Made by a program: the position numbers and the translations under genes
The notes under the pieces: model-generated
The model's database searches: none
Told to the model about the DNA's origin: nothing
What the model saw: the letters and a program-made list of their open reading frames with translations, nothing else
Assembly (NCBI RefSeq): GCF_020831365.1
Contig: NZ_JAJHPV010000002.1
Span: forward strand, 62,001-126,000
Reading direction: 5' to 3'
DNA: 64,000 nt
DNA from: Massilia agrisoli
GTDB taxonomy: Bacteria > Pseudomonadota > Gammaproteobacteria > Burkholderiales > Burkholderiaceae_D
Shown: in pieces, positions 8,349 to 17,416 of the stretch
Layout: each line of letters begins with the position of its first letter
Position numbering within the stretch: the stretch's first letter is position 1

Positions 8349-9446
8349 ATGAACGCACTTTCCTTCCACGCAGGGCCGCGCGCTCTTGAGCACCTCAGCA
8401 AGCACGGCCTGCAAGCGCAAGATATCGCCGTCGTTCCCGCAGCGGCCGGCGGGCCGAAGGGCCTGATTTTCCAGGCGCTCGATCAATGGATGTTTGGTTC
8501 CTGGCTGCCGTCGGCGCCGCGCGAGCGTACCCTGATCGGCTCGTCCATCGGCGCGTGGCGCATGGCGGCGGCCTGCCAGGCCGACCCGGTAGGCGCTTTT
8601 GCGCGCCTTGGCGACCTCTATTGCGGCCAGCGCTACACCGCCAAGCCGAGCCAGCAGGAAATCGACGACGTCTGCCAGAACCTGCTGCGCGCATTCGTCG
8701 GCGGGCGCGAGGAGGAAATCCTCAACCATCCGCACTACCGGCTTAAGCTGCTGACGGTGCGCGGCTTGCGCGGGCTGGCCTCGCCTGCGCACCCGCGCGC
8801 GGAAATGCGCGGCTTTGCCGCGGCATCGCTGCTTAACTTGGCGTCGCGCGACCGGCTGGCCCATATGCTTGAGCGCGTGGTGGTCGGTGACAGCCGCGAC
8901 GCGTCGCCCTGGCTGCAAGAGAAGTTCGATTCGTTCACAACGCACTTTTCGCACCTCGACAAGGGCAACCTCGCCTCCGCGCTGCTGGCCTCCGGCACCC
9001 TGCCACTGATCATGAAGCCGGTACGCGATCTTGCGGGCGCGCCGGGAGGGGCGTACTGGGACGGCGGAATCATCGACTATCACCTGGCGCTGCCTTACTC
9101 GCGGCTGGCAAATGGCGAGGCGGCCGGGTCGCTGGTCCTCTACCCGCACTTTACCGAGCACATTGTTCCGGGCTGGCTCGACAAAGGCCTGCCATGGCGG
9201 CGTGCGGCACGCGGCCCGAATCGCGGCTGGCTCGACAATGTTGTCATCGTCGCGCCCACCCGCGAGTTCCTGCGCACGCTACCGCTTGGCAAGCTGCCTG
9301 ACCGGAAAGACTTCAAGTTTTACGGCCTCAATCATGACGAGCGCATCCGCAACTGGAAGATCGCGATGTCGGAAGGGCAACACTTGCGTGATGAACTGGC
9401 AGCGTTCGCGGAGAAGCCTGACCTCGCGCAAGTAAAGCCGATCTGA
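8349..9446 (+). CDS. Patatin-like phospholipase family protein
   Basis: A 365-residue protein with all three patatin elements: the oxyanion loop 'AAAGGPKGL' (Gly34-Gly35-x-Lys37-Gly38), the nucleophile elbow Gly64-Ser65-Ser66-Ile67-Gly68 with Ser66 as the likely nucleophile, and 'WDGGIIDYH' with Asp238. This Ser-Asp dyad hydrolyses lipid acyl esters. No signal peptide or membrane segment is evident, so it is probably cytoplasmic or peripheral. It is transcribed away from the Bug receptor gene. Frame upstream of ATG 8349 is open but has no better start. Confidence 0.88.
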   Translation: MNALSFHAGPRALEHLSKHGLQAQDIAVVPAAAGGPKGLIFQALDQWMFGSWLPSAPRERTLIGSSIGAWRMAAACQADPVGAFARLGDLYCGQRYTAKPSQQEIDDVCQNLLRAFVGGREEEILNHPHYRLKLLTVRGLRGLASPAHPRAEMRGFAAASLLNLASRDRLAHMLERVVVGDSRDASPWLQEKFDSFTTHFSHLDKGNLASALLASGTLPLIMKPVRDLAGAPGGAYWDGGIIDYHLALPYSRLANGEAAGSLVLYPHFTEHIVPGWLDKGLPWRRAARGPNRGWLDNVVIVAPTREFLRTLPLGKLPDRKDFKFYGLNHDERIRNWKIAMSEGQHLRDELAAFAEKPDLAQVKPI

Positions 9447-9530
9447 TTAGTTCCCGCTTGCTGAACACGCGGCGAAAACGTGGCGGATTGGGTAGACTAA
9501 CCGTCGTAGCTTATCTATCGGAGCATAGCA

Positions 9531-9734
9531 ATGGCTGTCGTGAAGAAGACGCGTGGCGAACGTGAACTCGATCTTGCTCATGGCGATAAACGCGAGGCGA
9601 GCGGCGAAGAACTGGCGCAGAGGCGACGGCAGCAACGCGTTGAAGCCTTGAAGCTGATTGCCGGCATATGGGCTGATCGCGCGGATATTCCTCGCGACGG
9701 CCTTGAGTATCAGCGCATGCTGAGGTCCGAGTGA
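9531..9734 (+). CDS. Small antitoxin-like protein upstream of a PIN-domain ORF
   Basis: A 67-residue, charged, mainly helical protein ('RGERELDLAHGDKREAS', 'ELAQRRRQQRVEALKL'). I do not recognise a named antitoxin fold. The case rests on size, charge and translational coupling: its TGA (9732-9734) overlaps the GTG start of a VapC-like ORF. That is the normal layout of a type II toxin-antitoxin pair. Confidence 0.55.
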   Translation: MAVVKKTRGERELDLAHGDKREASGEELAQRRRQQRVEALKLIAGIWADRADIPRDGLEYQRMLRSE

Positions 9735-9955
9735 CCGCAGTGATTTTTGACACGAATATCCTCATCGACGCATTGATTGGCTATCCAGAAGCTCTCTCTG
9801 AGCTGGCGTACTGGGATATGCCCGCTATTAGCGCTATTACCTGGATTGAAACTTACTCCGGAGCTTCCGCCGATGAGATGCCGAAGTTCGACAAATTTCT
9901 TGGAAGCTTAGGTTTTGAGGTCCTTTCTCCGCCTGCGACCTTGAATCCCGGTTGA
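9731..9955 (+). pseudogene. VapC-like PIN-domain ribonuclease, truncated
   Basis: The ORF starts with GTG overlapping the upstream stop and encodes a PIN-domain N-terminus: 'VIFDTNILIDALIG' with the first catalytic Asp, then 'AISAITWIETYSG' with the conserved Glu. It stops after 74 residues, whereas VapC toxins are about 130 and need further C-terminal acidic residues for metal binding. No convincing continuation was found in another frame before ychF. Composition here is less GC-rich (31 of 60 bases in 9781-9840), fitting an acquired and decaying toxin. Confidence 0.6.
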
Positions 9956-10132
9956 GCAGTCGTGTAGGGGGGCGAAATTGATGCAGTCCTGCAGCCAGAC
10001 CTGACGTACCTACCTGTCAAGTTGTCAACCCCGCGCATTTTGCGGCTAACCGGGCCGTCGCGGGGTACAATGTGGGGTTAAGGCACGTCCGCGCGCGGGC
10101 CGCCACCGTCAATCGAATTAGAAAGTCTTCCC

Positions 10133-11224
10133 ATGAGTCTCAAATGCGGCATCGTCGGCCTGCCTAACGTCGGCAAGTCCACCCTGTTCAACGCCCTGAC
10201 CAAGGCCGGCATCCCGGCTGAGAACTATCCGTTCTGCACGATCGAGCCGAACGTCGGCGTGGTCGAAGTGCCCGATCCGCGCCTCAAGCAGCTGTCGGAC
10301 ATCGTCAAGCCTGAGCGCATCGTCAATGCTATCGTCGAGTTCGTCGACATCGCGGGCCTGGTGGCTGGCGCGTCGCAGGGCGAGGGCCTGGGCAACCAGT
10401 TCCTGGCGCACATCCGCGAGACCGACGCGATCGTCAACGTGGTGCGTTGCTTCGAAGATGACAATGTGATCCACGTCGCCGGCAAGGTCAGCCCGCTGGA
10501 CGACATCGCCGTCATCCAGACCGAGCTGGCGCTGGCCGACATGACCGCTGTCGAGAAAGCGATCCACCGCGAGCAGAAGAAAGCACGTTCGGGCGACAAG
10601 GACGCCGCCAAGCTGGTTGCCCTGCTTGAGCGCATCATGCCGCAACTGAACGACGCGCAGCCAGTTCGCGCGATGGGCCTGTCCGAGGACGAAATGGCGA
10701 TCATCAAGCCGCTGTGCCTGATCACCGCCAAGCCAGCCATGTACGTGGCCAACGTGTCCGACACCGGCTTCACCAACAACCCGCTGCTGGACCAGCTGAC
10801 CGAATACGCCAAGTCGCAAAATGCGCCTATCGTCGCCATTTGCGCCGCGATCGAAGCCGAAATCGCTGACCTGGAAGACGAAGACAAGACCGCCTTCCTG
10901 GCCGACATGGGCATGGACGAGCCAGGCCTTGACCGCCTGATCCGCGCCGCCTACAAGCTGCTGGGCCTGCAAACCTACTTCACCGCCGGCGTGAAGGAAG
11001 TGCGCGCATGGACCATCCACATCGGCGACACCGCGCCCAACGCAGCCGGCGTGATCCACACCGACTTCGAGCGCGGCTTCATCCGTGCCCAGACCATCGC
11101 GTTTGACGACTTCATCACCTACAAGGGCGAAGCCGGCGCGAAAGAAGCAGGCAAGATGCGCGCTGAAGGCAAGGAATACGTGGTCAAAGATGGCGACGTG
11201 CTGAACTTCCTGTTCAACGTCTAA
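10133..11224 (+). CDS. ychF: Redox-regulated ATPase YchF (OLA1 family)
   Basis: A 363-residue Obg-related P-loop protein that prefers ATP and is linked to ribosome function and oxidative-stress responses. Walker A is '[14 protein letters not shown]' at residues 8-21, switch regions include '[15 protein letters not shown]' and '[18 protein letters not shown]', and the C-terminal TGS domain ends '[13 protein letters not shown]', the typical YchF terminus. It stands alone; a TACAAT hexamer (10066-10071) upstream may be its -10 element. A perfect hairpin follows the stop. In many bacteria it sits next to pth, but here 5 kb intervene. Confidence 0.97.
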   Translation: MSLKCGIVGLPNVGKSTLFNALTKAGIPAENYPFCTIEPNVGVVEVPDPRLKQLSDIVKPERIVNAIVEFVDIAGLVAGASQGEGLGNQFLAHIRETDAIVNVVRCFEDDNVIHVAGKVSPLDDIAVIQTELALADMTAVEKAIHREQKKARSGDKDAAKLVALLERIMPQLNDAQPVRAMGLSEDEMAIIKPLCLITAKPAMYVANVSDTGFTNNPLLDQLTEYAKSQNAPIVAICAAIEAEIADLEDEDKTAFLADMGMDEPGLDRLIRAAYKLLGLQTYFTAGVKEVRAWTIHIGDTAPNAAGVIHTDFERGFIRAQTIAFDDFITYKGEAGAKEAGKMRAEGKEYVVKDGDVLNFLFNV

Positions 11225-11239
11225 AGACTTGCCCTGTCT

Positions 11240-11264
11240 GCCGCCCGGCACTGTGCCGGGCGGC
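11240..11264. terminator. Hairpin between converging ychF and EAL genes
   Basis: GCCGCCCGGCA and TGCCGGGCGGC form a perfect 11-bp stem with a 3-nt loop, 15 bp after the ychF stop and touching the stop of the opposing gene. No T-run follows on either strand, so it may be a barrier or a weak bidirectional terminator. Confidence 0.55.
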
Positions 11265-12856
11265 TACACCTGCTGCTGCTCTTCCATCGCCGCCGTCGCG
11301 CGGCCCAGCATCTGCTGCTCCAGTTCAGTGAACGGCATTGCTTTCCCAAACAGCCATCCCTGGGCAAATTCGACCCCGCGCTCGCGCAGGAAGTGCGCCT
11401 GCTCCTGGGTTTCCACACCCTCGGCGATCATCCGCAGCTCCAGGCTTTTCGCCATGCCGATGATATGGTGAACCACGTTGCTGGTCGGCGCTTCGGTCGC
11501 GATAGCGTCGATGAAACTCTTGTCGATCTTCAGGTAATCGACCTCGAGCGCTTCGAGGTAGGACAAGCTGGAATAGCCGGTGCCAAAGTCGTCGATTGCG
11601 ATGCGGAATCCCTTGGCGCGTACATCGTGCAACACCTGGCGCACCGCATCCACATTGACCAGCCCGCGTTCAGTTATTTCCACCAGTACGTTGTGCGGCG
11701 AGACGCCGGTTTCGGCCGATAAGCCGTCAAGCAGAGTCAGCAGGTGCGGGGAGTGCAGGTCCGCAGCAGATAAGTTGATGGCAATGTGGAAGGCCGGGTG
11801 GCGCTGCATGAACGTGCCGGCGTCGCGCGCCACCAGCTGGAATACGCAATGCGTGAGTTGCTCGATCAATCCGTTTTGCTCGGCGAGCGGAATGAAAAAA
11901 TCTGGCATGATCAGTTCGCCGCCCGGCCTGCGCCAGCGAATCAGGGCCTCCGCGCCGACCCATTCGCCGGTCGCCAGGTCGACCACTGGCTGGTAGAGCA
12001 GGAAGAACTGGCGCCGTTTCAGCCCGGACTTGATCGCTGCGGGAATGGCCATTTGCGTGCGGGCCAGCAAAAGCACCGCAATGGCCAATACGACCCCGGC
12101 GACTATTCCTACCGGTACCAAACGCAGGGCCACCTCGCGCGTGCGGGTGGAAAGATGGTGCATGGGCACCGCGGCGACTGCCGCGGACCGGTAACGTGTC
12201 GACTTGGCGACCGCAACAACGTGCCCGCTGTCGATAAAGGTCGCCTCACTGCGTCTACCCAGGCGCCCGACCCAGTCGCGATTGACGAAGCCGCGCGAAC
12301 TCATGGGCGTCGCTTCCCCCAGCACGAAGATCGCCAGCGACGAGTCTTGCTCGGTGGTCGTGATATCGATCGGCAGATCCTTGTGAATGACCGCGACGTA
12401 GTGATTCTGCCTTAGGGCGATAAATGTTTCCAGGGGTGCGAAAGGCAGGCGCAGGTTTTTGTGCACTGCGACACCACCGGATGTCATGAAATCGGGCGAT
12501 CCGATCAGCAGGCCCTTGGTGTCCCTGCCCAGGGACGAACAGAGCAGGCGTCCATCTTCCAGGTAACCGATGGCCTGGACGTACTTTGACGACAAGTCGA
12601 TCTGCCGCATCATGCCAAGCTGAGTTTCCGAACAGGGATTGCCATCTGCGGAGGCTGTAAGCCGTGCGAAACCGTTGGCCACCTGGTCGGCAGTGGAATC
12701 GGAGCGCCGCAGGACGTCGCGCGCGTAGCCGAGGGTACGTTCGGTGACCGCTTCAAGCCCCTGGCGCTCCGATTCGACAATCGCGAGCCAGACGGGCAGG
12801 CCGACGGCGACCGTGGCGACGACGAGCGTCAAGGCGATCGCGATGGATTTATTCAT
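11264..12856 (-). CDS. Membrane CSS-motif EAL-domain c-di-GMP phosphodiesterase
   Basis: About 530 residues: N-terminal membrane segment (IALTLVVATVAVGLPVWLAI), a periplasmic CSS domain with 'RLLCSSLG' (Cys106) and a second Cys in 'NPCSE', a second membrane segment (VPVGIVAGVVLAIAVLLLA), then an EAL domain. Active-site motifs are intact: 'GAEALIRW' (Glu303), 'EITERG', 'IDDFGTGYSS', 'LKIDKSFI', so c-di-GMP hydrolysis is likely. In related proteins a periplasmic disulfide, controlled by the Dsb system, restrains activity. Start at ATG 12856 with GAAGG upstream; a TTG at 12889 is less likely. Divergent from the beta-lactamase gene. Confidence 0.93.
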   Translation of the reverse strand: MNKSIAIALTLVVATVAVGLPVWLAIVESERQGLEAVTERTLGYARDVLRRSDSTADQVANGFARLTASADGNPCSETQLGMMRQIDLSSKYVQAIGYLEDGRLLCSSLGRDTKGLLIGSPDFMTSGGVAVHKNLRLPFAPLETFIALRQNHYVAVIHKDLPIDITTTEQDSSLAIFVLGEATPMSSRGFVNRDWVGRLGRRSEATFIDSGHVVAVAKSTRYRSAAVAAVPMHHLSTRTREVALRLVPVGIVAGVVLAIAVLLLARTQMAIPAAIKSGLKRRQFFLLYQPVVDLATGEWVGAEALIRWRRPGGELIMPDFFIPLAEQNGLIEQLTHCVFQLVARDAGTFMQRHPAFHIAINLSAADLHSPHLLTLLDGLSAETGVSPHNVLVEITERGLVNVDAVRQVLHDVRAKGFRIAIDDFGTGYSSLSYLEALEVDYLKIDKSFIDAIATEAPTSNVVHHIIGMAKSLELRMIAEGVETQEQAHFLRERGVEFAQGWLFGKAMPFTELEQQMLGRATAAMEEQQQV

Positions 12857-12963
12857 ATCGCCTTCGTCGCAACGGGAGCACTGCCGCAACCGTCACTATT
12901 GTTATTCGACGTTAATTGACTGTGGATCATTCTAGGCGAATTAGCGTATTTATGGAAAGCACC

Positions 12964-12992
12964 TCTGAGGGCTTTTTCATTCTGTTTATAAT
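12964..12992 (+). promoter_or_regulatory. Candidate promoter of the metallo-beta-lactamase gene
   Basis: A perfect TATAAT (12987-12992) lies 28 bp before ATG 13021. The best-placed -35 hexamer at 17 bp (TCTGAG, 12964-12969) is poor, so an activator or an alternative spacing may be needed. Confidence 0.35.
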
Positions 12993-13020
12993 GCCGGGAA
13001 AAATTTCGGAGACAACGAAC

Positions 13021-13905
13021 ATGATAAGGATGACGACGCTGGCAGTGGCGGCCGTATTGGCGAGCAGCGCCCCCGCTTATGCAGCGTGGAACGATCCCCA
13101 GCAGCCTTTCAATGTGTTCGGCAATACCTGGTATGTCGGCACCAAAGAGTTGTCCGCGATCCTGATCACCAGCCCGCAAGGCCACGTCCTGCTCGACGGC
13201 GCCGTGCCGGAGTCGGCGCCCCTCATCGAAAAAAACATCAGGGAACTTGGCTTCAAGGTCGAGGACGTCAAGCTGATCGTCAATTCCCACGCCCACATCG
13301 ACCACGCCGGCGGGATCGCGGCGTTGCAGCGCGCCAGCGGCGCGGTTGTTGCGGCCAGCGCCCACGGCGCCCAGGTACTCAGGGACGGCACCATCGGCAA
13401 GGACGATCCGCAGTACACGGCAGCGAAGCCCGATCATTTCCCGAAAGTGGCGCAGGTAAAGACGGTCCGTGACGGCGAGGTGCTCAAGGCGGGCGCCCTT
13501 TCGGTCACCGCACACATGACGCCCGGCCATACTCCGGGCAGCACTACCTGGACCTGGCAATCATGCGACGGCGCGAAATGCCTTGACGTCGTGTACGCAG
13601 ACAGTGTGACGGCGGTGTCGCTGGGCGATTACCGTTTCTCAGGAGGCAAGGGCGCAGCCGATGTCTCGACCTTGTTCAAAGCCAGCATCGACAAGATCGG
13701 CGCGCTGAAGTGCGACGTCTTGCTGACAACCCATCCAGGTGCATCCGGCATCATGGAAAAGCTTGCCGCCAAAACGCCTTTGCACAATCCGTTTATCGAC
13801 ACCGGCGCCTGCCGCGCACTGGCTGAGGGGGCGCAGGCAAAGCTGGCCGCGCGCATCGGCTCCGAGCGCGGCGTGAAGGCCGTGGCCGCGCCGCCGCGGC
13901 ACTGA
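13021..13905 (+). CDS. Subclass B3-type metallo-beta-lactamase
   Basis: A 294-residue exported protein; the signal peptide ends at 'SSAPAYA'. The zinc-ligand pattern is complete: 'NSHAHIDHAGG' gives His90, His92, Asp94 and His95, 'TPGHTPGS' gives His170, and 'LTTHPGAS' gives His238. Ser195 in 'VYADS' matches the B3 serine that replaces the Cys ligand of subclass B1. Together this is the B3 signature (L1 and THIN-B relatives), predicting a di-zinc periplasmic hydrolase of penicillins, cephalosporins and carbapenems. Neither an AmpR-type regulator nor mobile DNA is beside it, so it looks like a resident chromosomal gene. Activity is unproven. Confidence 0.9.
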   Translation: MIRMTTLAVAAVLASSAPAYAAWNDPQQPFNVFGNTWYVGTKELSAILITSPQGHVLLDGAVPESAPLIEKNIRELGFKVEDVKLIVNSHAHIDHAGGIAALQRASGAVVAASAHGAQVLRDGTIGKDDPQYTAAKPDHFPKVAQVKTVRDGEVLKAGALSVTAHMTPGHTPGSTTWTWQSCDGAKCLDVVYADSVTAVSLGDYRFSGGKGAADVSTLFKASIDKIGALKCDVLLTTHPGASGIMEKLAAKTPLHNPFIDTGACRALAEGAQAKLAARIGSERGVKAVAAPPRH

Positions 13906-13932
13906 CGCGCCTCGCGCGCCGCCGCCGCGGGA

Positions 13933-13944
13933 TACAATCGGCAC
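13933..13944 (+). promoter_or_regulatory. Candidate -10 element 6 nt before the aldehyde dehydrogenase ATG
   Basis: TACAAT (13933-13938) followed by exactly 6 nt and ATG 13945. No ribosome-binding site and no convincing -35 hexamer are visible. The spacing is identical to that at 8337 and 30054 and predicts a leaderless transcript. Confidence 0.4.
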
Positions 13945-15369
13945 ATGGAACCTCAACCGACCACCGAACTGACGCGCATCTTTGCGCTTCAGCATGCAGC
14001 ATCCCGCGCCAGCCCTGACACGCCATGGGCAGTACGCGCCGACCGCCTCGAGCGCCTGCGCAAGCTGCTGCGCGACCATCGCGGGGCGCTTGCGTCGGCC
14101 ATCTCGGCCGATTTCGGCCAGCGTTCGCACCACGAAACAGAGCTGCTCGAAATTAACCCGCTGCTCGACGGGATTGCGCATTCGCTCAGGCACGGGCCGG
14201 CCTGGATGCGGCAACGGCGGCGCGCGGTCAGTTTCAAGTACCAGCCGGGCGCCGCGTCGCTGATGCCGCAGCCGCTGGGCGTGGCCGGCATCGTCGTGCC
14301 CTGGAATTATCCGTTGGCGCTGTCGGTGGGCCCGCTCAACGGCGCGCTGTGCGCCGGCAACCGCGCCCTCGTCAAGCTGTCCGAACTGACCCCGCGTTTC
14401 GGCGAATTGATGGCCGCGCTGGTGGCGCAGCACTTTGCCGAGGACGAGCTGCGTGTGTTCAACGGCGACGCCGGGTTTTCCCGGCAGTTCTGCCAGCAGC
14501 CGTTCGACCACCTGCTGTTTACGGGCTCGACCGCCGTCGGACACCACGTGATGCGCGCCGCCAGCGACACGCTCACCCCCGTCACGCTCGAACTCGGCGG
14601 CAAATCGCCAGCCATCATCGGCCCTTCGGCCATGTCCGACGCACAGTTTGACTTGCTGGTGCGGCGCCTGGTGATCGGCAAAACCTTCAATGCGGGTCAA
14701 ACCTGCATCGCCCCCGATTACGCCTTCGTGCCGCGCGCCCGGCTGGCGCAGTTCATCGATTCGGCCGGGCGTGCGGTGAAGGCGTTCTATCCATCGCTGG
14801 CAGGCACCGGCGACTACACCAGCATCATCAACGCACGCCATTTTGAACGCTTGCAGGCGCTGGTGGATGACGCCATCGCGCGCGGCGCCACCGCGTGGCC
14901 GCTGTCGCCAGCCGAGCCCGATCCGCAGCGCAGGATCTTCCCGCCGGTACTGCTGAGCGCGGTCGCGCCCGGCAGCACCGTGCTGAAGGAAGAAATCTTC
15001 GGCCCGGTGCTGCCGGTGCTGGCCTACGACCAACTAGACGAGGCGATGGCATGGATCAATGCGCGCCCGCGCCCGCTGGCGCTCTACCTGTTCGAGCGCG
15101 ACCGCAAGATCGTCGCGCATGTGCTGGCGCACACGGTATCGGGCGGCGTCACGGTCAACGACACCTTCCTCCATGTGGCGCCTGAATCGCTGCCATTTGG
15201 CGGCGTCGGCGCCTCCGGCATGGGCGCCTACCACGGCGAGGCCGGCTTTCGCACCTTCAGCCATTTCAAGCCGGTGTTCACGCAGGCGCCGCTGAGCTTG
15301 GTGGGCTGGCTCTATCCACCGTTTGGCAAGCTGGCCGAACGCATACTGAGGATGCCGAAGTCGCGCTAG
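13945..15369 (+). CDS. Coniferyl-aldehyde-dehydrogenase-type aldehyde dehydrogenase
   Basis: A 474-residue class-3-like aldehyde dehydrogenase without signal peptide. Catalytic Cys254 lies in 'FNAGQTCIAPDYAF', the general base Glu216 in 'VTLELGGKSPAII', and the cofactor-binding 'VVPWNYPLALS' is present. The length and C-terminus resemble proteins annotated as coniferyl aldehyde dehydrogenase, but no lignin-related genes are nearby. Beside a GMC oxidoreductase, an acyl-CoA ligase and a fatty acyl-CoA reductase, oxidation of long-chain aldehydes is a better guess here (inference). It converges on the lipase-like gene with 7 bp between them. Confidence 0.88.
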   Translation: MEPQPTTELTRIFALQHAASRASPDTPWAVRADRLERLRKLLRDHRGALASAISADFGQRSHHETELLEINPLLDGIAHSLRHGPAWMRQRRRAVSFKYQPGAASLMPQPLGVAGIVVPWNYPLALSVGPLNGALCAGNRALVKLSELTPRFGELMAALVAQHFAEDELRVFNGDAGFSRQFCQQPFDHLLFTGSTAVGHHVMRAASDTLTPVTLELGGKSPAIIGPSAMSDAQFDLLVRRLVIGKTFNAGQTCIAPDYAFVPRARLAQFIDSAGRAVKAFYPSLAGTGDYTSIINARHFERLQALVDDAIARGATAWPLSPAEPDPQRRIFPPVLLSAVAPGSTVLKEEIFGPVLPVLAYDQLDEAMAWINARPRPLALYLFERDRKIVAHVLAHTVSGGVTVNDTFLHVAPESLPFGGVGASGMGAYHGEAGFRTFSHFKPVFTQAPLSLVGWLYPPFGKLAERILRMPKSR

Positions 15370-15376
15370 CGGCTGA

Positions 15377-16612
15377 TTACGGACGGCGCGGCCCGGCGCT
15401 GAGCCAGTCCTGGATCTTGCCGTACACGTCGGCGCGGCTCAGCAGGTCAAGGTGGTGCACGCCAAAGGCGATGAACTGGCGAGTTTTCGGAAAATTCAGG
15501 TTGCGCGCCGGATCCTCGTGCAACCCCAGCGCCGTATCCATCGGAATGACGCCGTCGCCCAGCAAGCGGTCGCGGATATCGCCGAGCCGCCGGCCGGTGG
15601 TGCCGGCAATCGCGTAGCACTTGACGCCTTTCGGCAGCGGGACCGGAAGGCGCTGGTCTTGCGCATGTTCAAAGCGGTTGCGTCCGTGCCAGTCCTGGTC
15701 GACCAGGTTGCCGTAGCGAAGGTCCGTGATGCCGGCGCTGCGCATTTCGCCGAGCCGGGCCAGCGGTGCGGTCAGGGCGCTGCGCCCCATGACGGCGCCG
15801 AGCCAGTTGCCGTGCCGTTCGAGAGGCGCGCCGTGGTGCGGCGTGCCGATCAGGACCATGTGGTCAAGGTGGCGCAGCCAGGCATGGCCTTGTTCCTTCG
15901 CGTAAAAACATGCACTGCGCGCCACCAGTCCGCCCATGCTGTGCCCAAGTATGGCCACCTGCTCGACCGGCACCGGCCATGCCTGTACCAACTGCTCCAT
16001 CAGGCCGGAAAACTCGCGGCCGTTGACGGATATGTGGCGCCCGCTGTTGTAATGCAGGTAGACCGGCGTGTACCCCAGGTCATGCGCCAGTGCCTGGCCA
16101 TAATCGTGGTTGGCGCGGCGCCATTGCAGGTCGCAGCGGCACAGCCCGTGGACAAGCACCACGATCTTGCCGGTCGGCTCGCCCAGTGCTGCTGACAGGC
16201 CGGCCTTTGACAGCACCAGCGGGTGGCCGTCGCTGCGCAGCCGCATGGCGATGGCAAGCGGATTTCCGGACTCGGCCAACAGGTCTCCAAACAGGCCGTT
16301 TACCGCTGCCAGCACCACCTCGCGCTCGACAGTGGACAGGTGTGTGCCGGGGGCGCTACGCGACAACCGGGCATCGGACCAGCGCGCGGCCGCCTCGGTT
16401 GTCTGGCGCACTCGGCGAAAGGCAAAGCCCGTGATGCCGCCCACAGTGGCGCGCAGCATGCGCACGCCCGCCATCCGCCTGTGTACCGCTTCGGCCTGCT
16501 CGAGTACGACGCGCACCGCGCTCAGGGCGAGCCGGGCTACCCCGTGCAGGTCGGCCGGATGCACATGGCGCGCGCCGTCCCTATTGTTCAAGTGTTTGCC
16601 TGGCGAGTTCAA
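15377..16612 (-). CDS. Lipase-like alpha/beta hydrolase
   Basis: A 411-residue hydrolase with a lipase-type triad: oxyanion motif 'VVLVHGLC' (151-158), nucleophile elbow 'LGHSMGGL' with Ser225, 'LGDGVIPMD' with Asp353, and 'VHHLDLL' with His386 or His387. The spacing matches bacterial lipases and PGAP1-like esterases. No signal peptide is visible, so the substrate is probably intracellular, and stored wax or triacylglycerol esters are a reasonable candidate given the neighbours. TTG 16612 is preferred as start because AAAGG lies 8 nt upstream; GTG 16564 is the alternative. It overlaps the TPR gene by about 32 bp, implying coupled translation. Confidence 0.85.
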   Translation of the reverse strand: MNSPGKHLNNRDGARHVHPADLHGVARLALSAVRVVLEQAEAVHRRMAGVRMLRATVGGITGFAFRRVRQTTEAAARWSDARLSRSAPGTHLSTVEREVVLAAVNGLFGDLLAESGNPLAIAMRLRSDGHPLVLSKAGLSAALGEPTGKIVVLVHGLCRCDLQWRRANHDYGQALAHDLGYTPVYLHYNSGRHISVNGREFSGLMEQLVQAWPVPVEQVAILGHSMGGLVARSACFYAKEQGHAWLRHLDHMVLIGTPHHGAPLERHGNWLGAVMGRSALTAPLARLGEMRSAGITDLRYGNLVDQDWHGRNRFEHAQDQRLPVPLPKGVKCYAIAGTTGRRLGDIRDRLLGDGVIPMDTALGLHEDPARNLNFPKTRQFIAFGVHHLDLLSRADVYGKIQDWLSAGPRRP

Positions 16613-17354
16613 GGTCCAGCCTTTCCATTGCGTCGTGCGGCGTCATGGCCGCCGCGTCGCGCCGCAGTGCAAGTGCCTCGGCAGCGTTGTCGCGCTGGTC
16701 GAGCATGATCAGCCCGTTAGCATATTCGAGGCGGGCAATTGCCGAGTCCGGATTCAGCGCGAGCGCGGCCTTGAAATGCCGGACCGCCTTGTCGGCGCTG
16801 GCGCCGTAGGTCATCCCGCCGATCAGGCTGCCAATCTTGCTGACGACTTCAGCGTGGTAAAGCCCGAGCGCCGTGTGCGCATCGGCATGGCGCGGGGCCA
16901 GTTCAAGCGCCGCCTCAAGGCTGTCCTTGACCTTGCTGCCGATGCCCTCCGCCAGTGCCCTGACCACGGAAATGTCTTGTGAATAGCGCCCCAGCGCATA
17001 TGCGTGCCAGTACCACGCGGCGGCATTCCCGGGCTCCTGTTGCTGCTGCTGCTCGCAGCGCTGCGCCACTTCCAGCAGGCGCCGGTGCTTGTCGGGCGTC
17101 GACTCCTCGAGGTAGGCCGCGTGGATGCAGCTTGCCTTGTTGGCCGGCGCGTAGCCAGGCGGCCCCGCGGCGAGGCCCTGGCGCGCGGCGCTTTCGAACT
17201 CGCCTGCGTGAAAGGCAATCCACGCCTTGAGCACGGCAGCTTCCGCTGGCCACGGTTCGGCATCGCCGGCGTGCAGGTGCTTCCACGCCTTGCGCAGGCT
17301 TGCCGCGTTGTAGTTGTAGGACGGGTCGGGGTAGGGGAATGTGGTCCAGGCCAT
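16581..17354 (-). CDS. TPR-like helical repeat protein in the lipid cluster
   Basis: A 257-residue soluble protein beginning MAWTTFPYPDPSYNYNAASL, set by AAGGAG 6 nt before ATG 17354. It contains a Gln run near the middle (EQQQQQEPG) and helical repeats such as 'PRHADAHTALGLYHAEV' and 'NPDSAIARLEYANGL', typical of TPR modules. It has no signal peptide. It lies between a phasin and a lipase-like hydrolase in one direction of transcription, so it may scaffold lipid-body proteins; this is a guess from position only. The annotated function is otherwise unknown. Confidence 0.75.
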   Translation of the reverse strand: MAWTTFPYPDPSYNYNAASLRKAWKHLHAGDAEPWPAEAAVLKAWIAFHAGEFESAARQGLAAGPPGYAPANKASCIHAAYLEESTPDKHRRLLEVAQRCEQQQQQEPGNAAAWYWHAYALGRYSQDISVVRALAEGIGSKVKDSLEAALELAPRHADAHTALGLYHAEVVSKIGSLIGGMTYGASADKAVRHFKAALALNPDSAIARLEYANGLIMLDQRDNAAEALALRRDAAAMTPHDAMERLDLELARQTLEQ

Positions 17355-17416
17355 GGCGTGCTCCTTGTTAGGCGCATTGCCGATAACCGCCGGCGCCCGC
17401 CGGCGGCCCCCTGCAA

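Noticed and set aside
13021-13905. Reading the MBL-fold gene as a glyoxalase II or other housekeeping MBL hydrolase.
   Set aside because: The signal peptide, ligand spacing and B3-type serine fit a periplasmic B3 beta-lactamase better.
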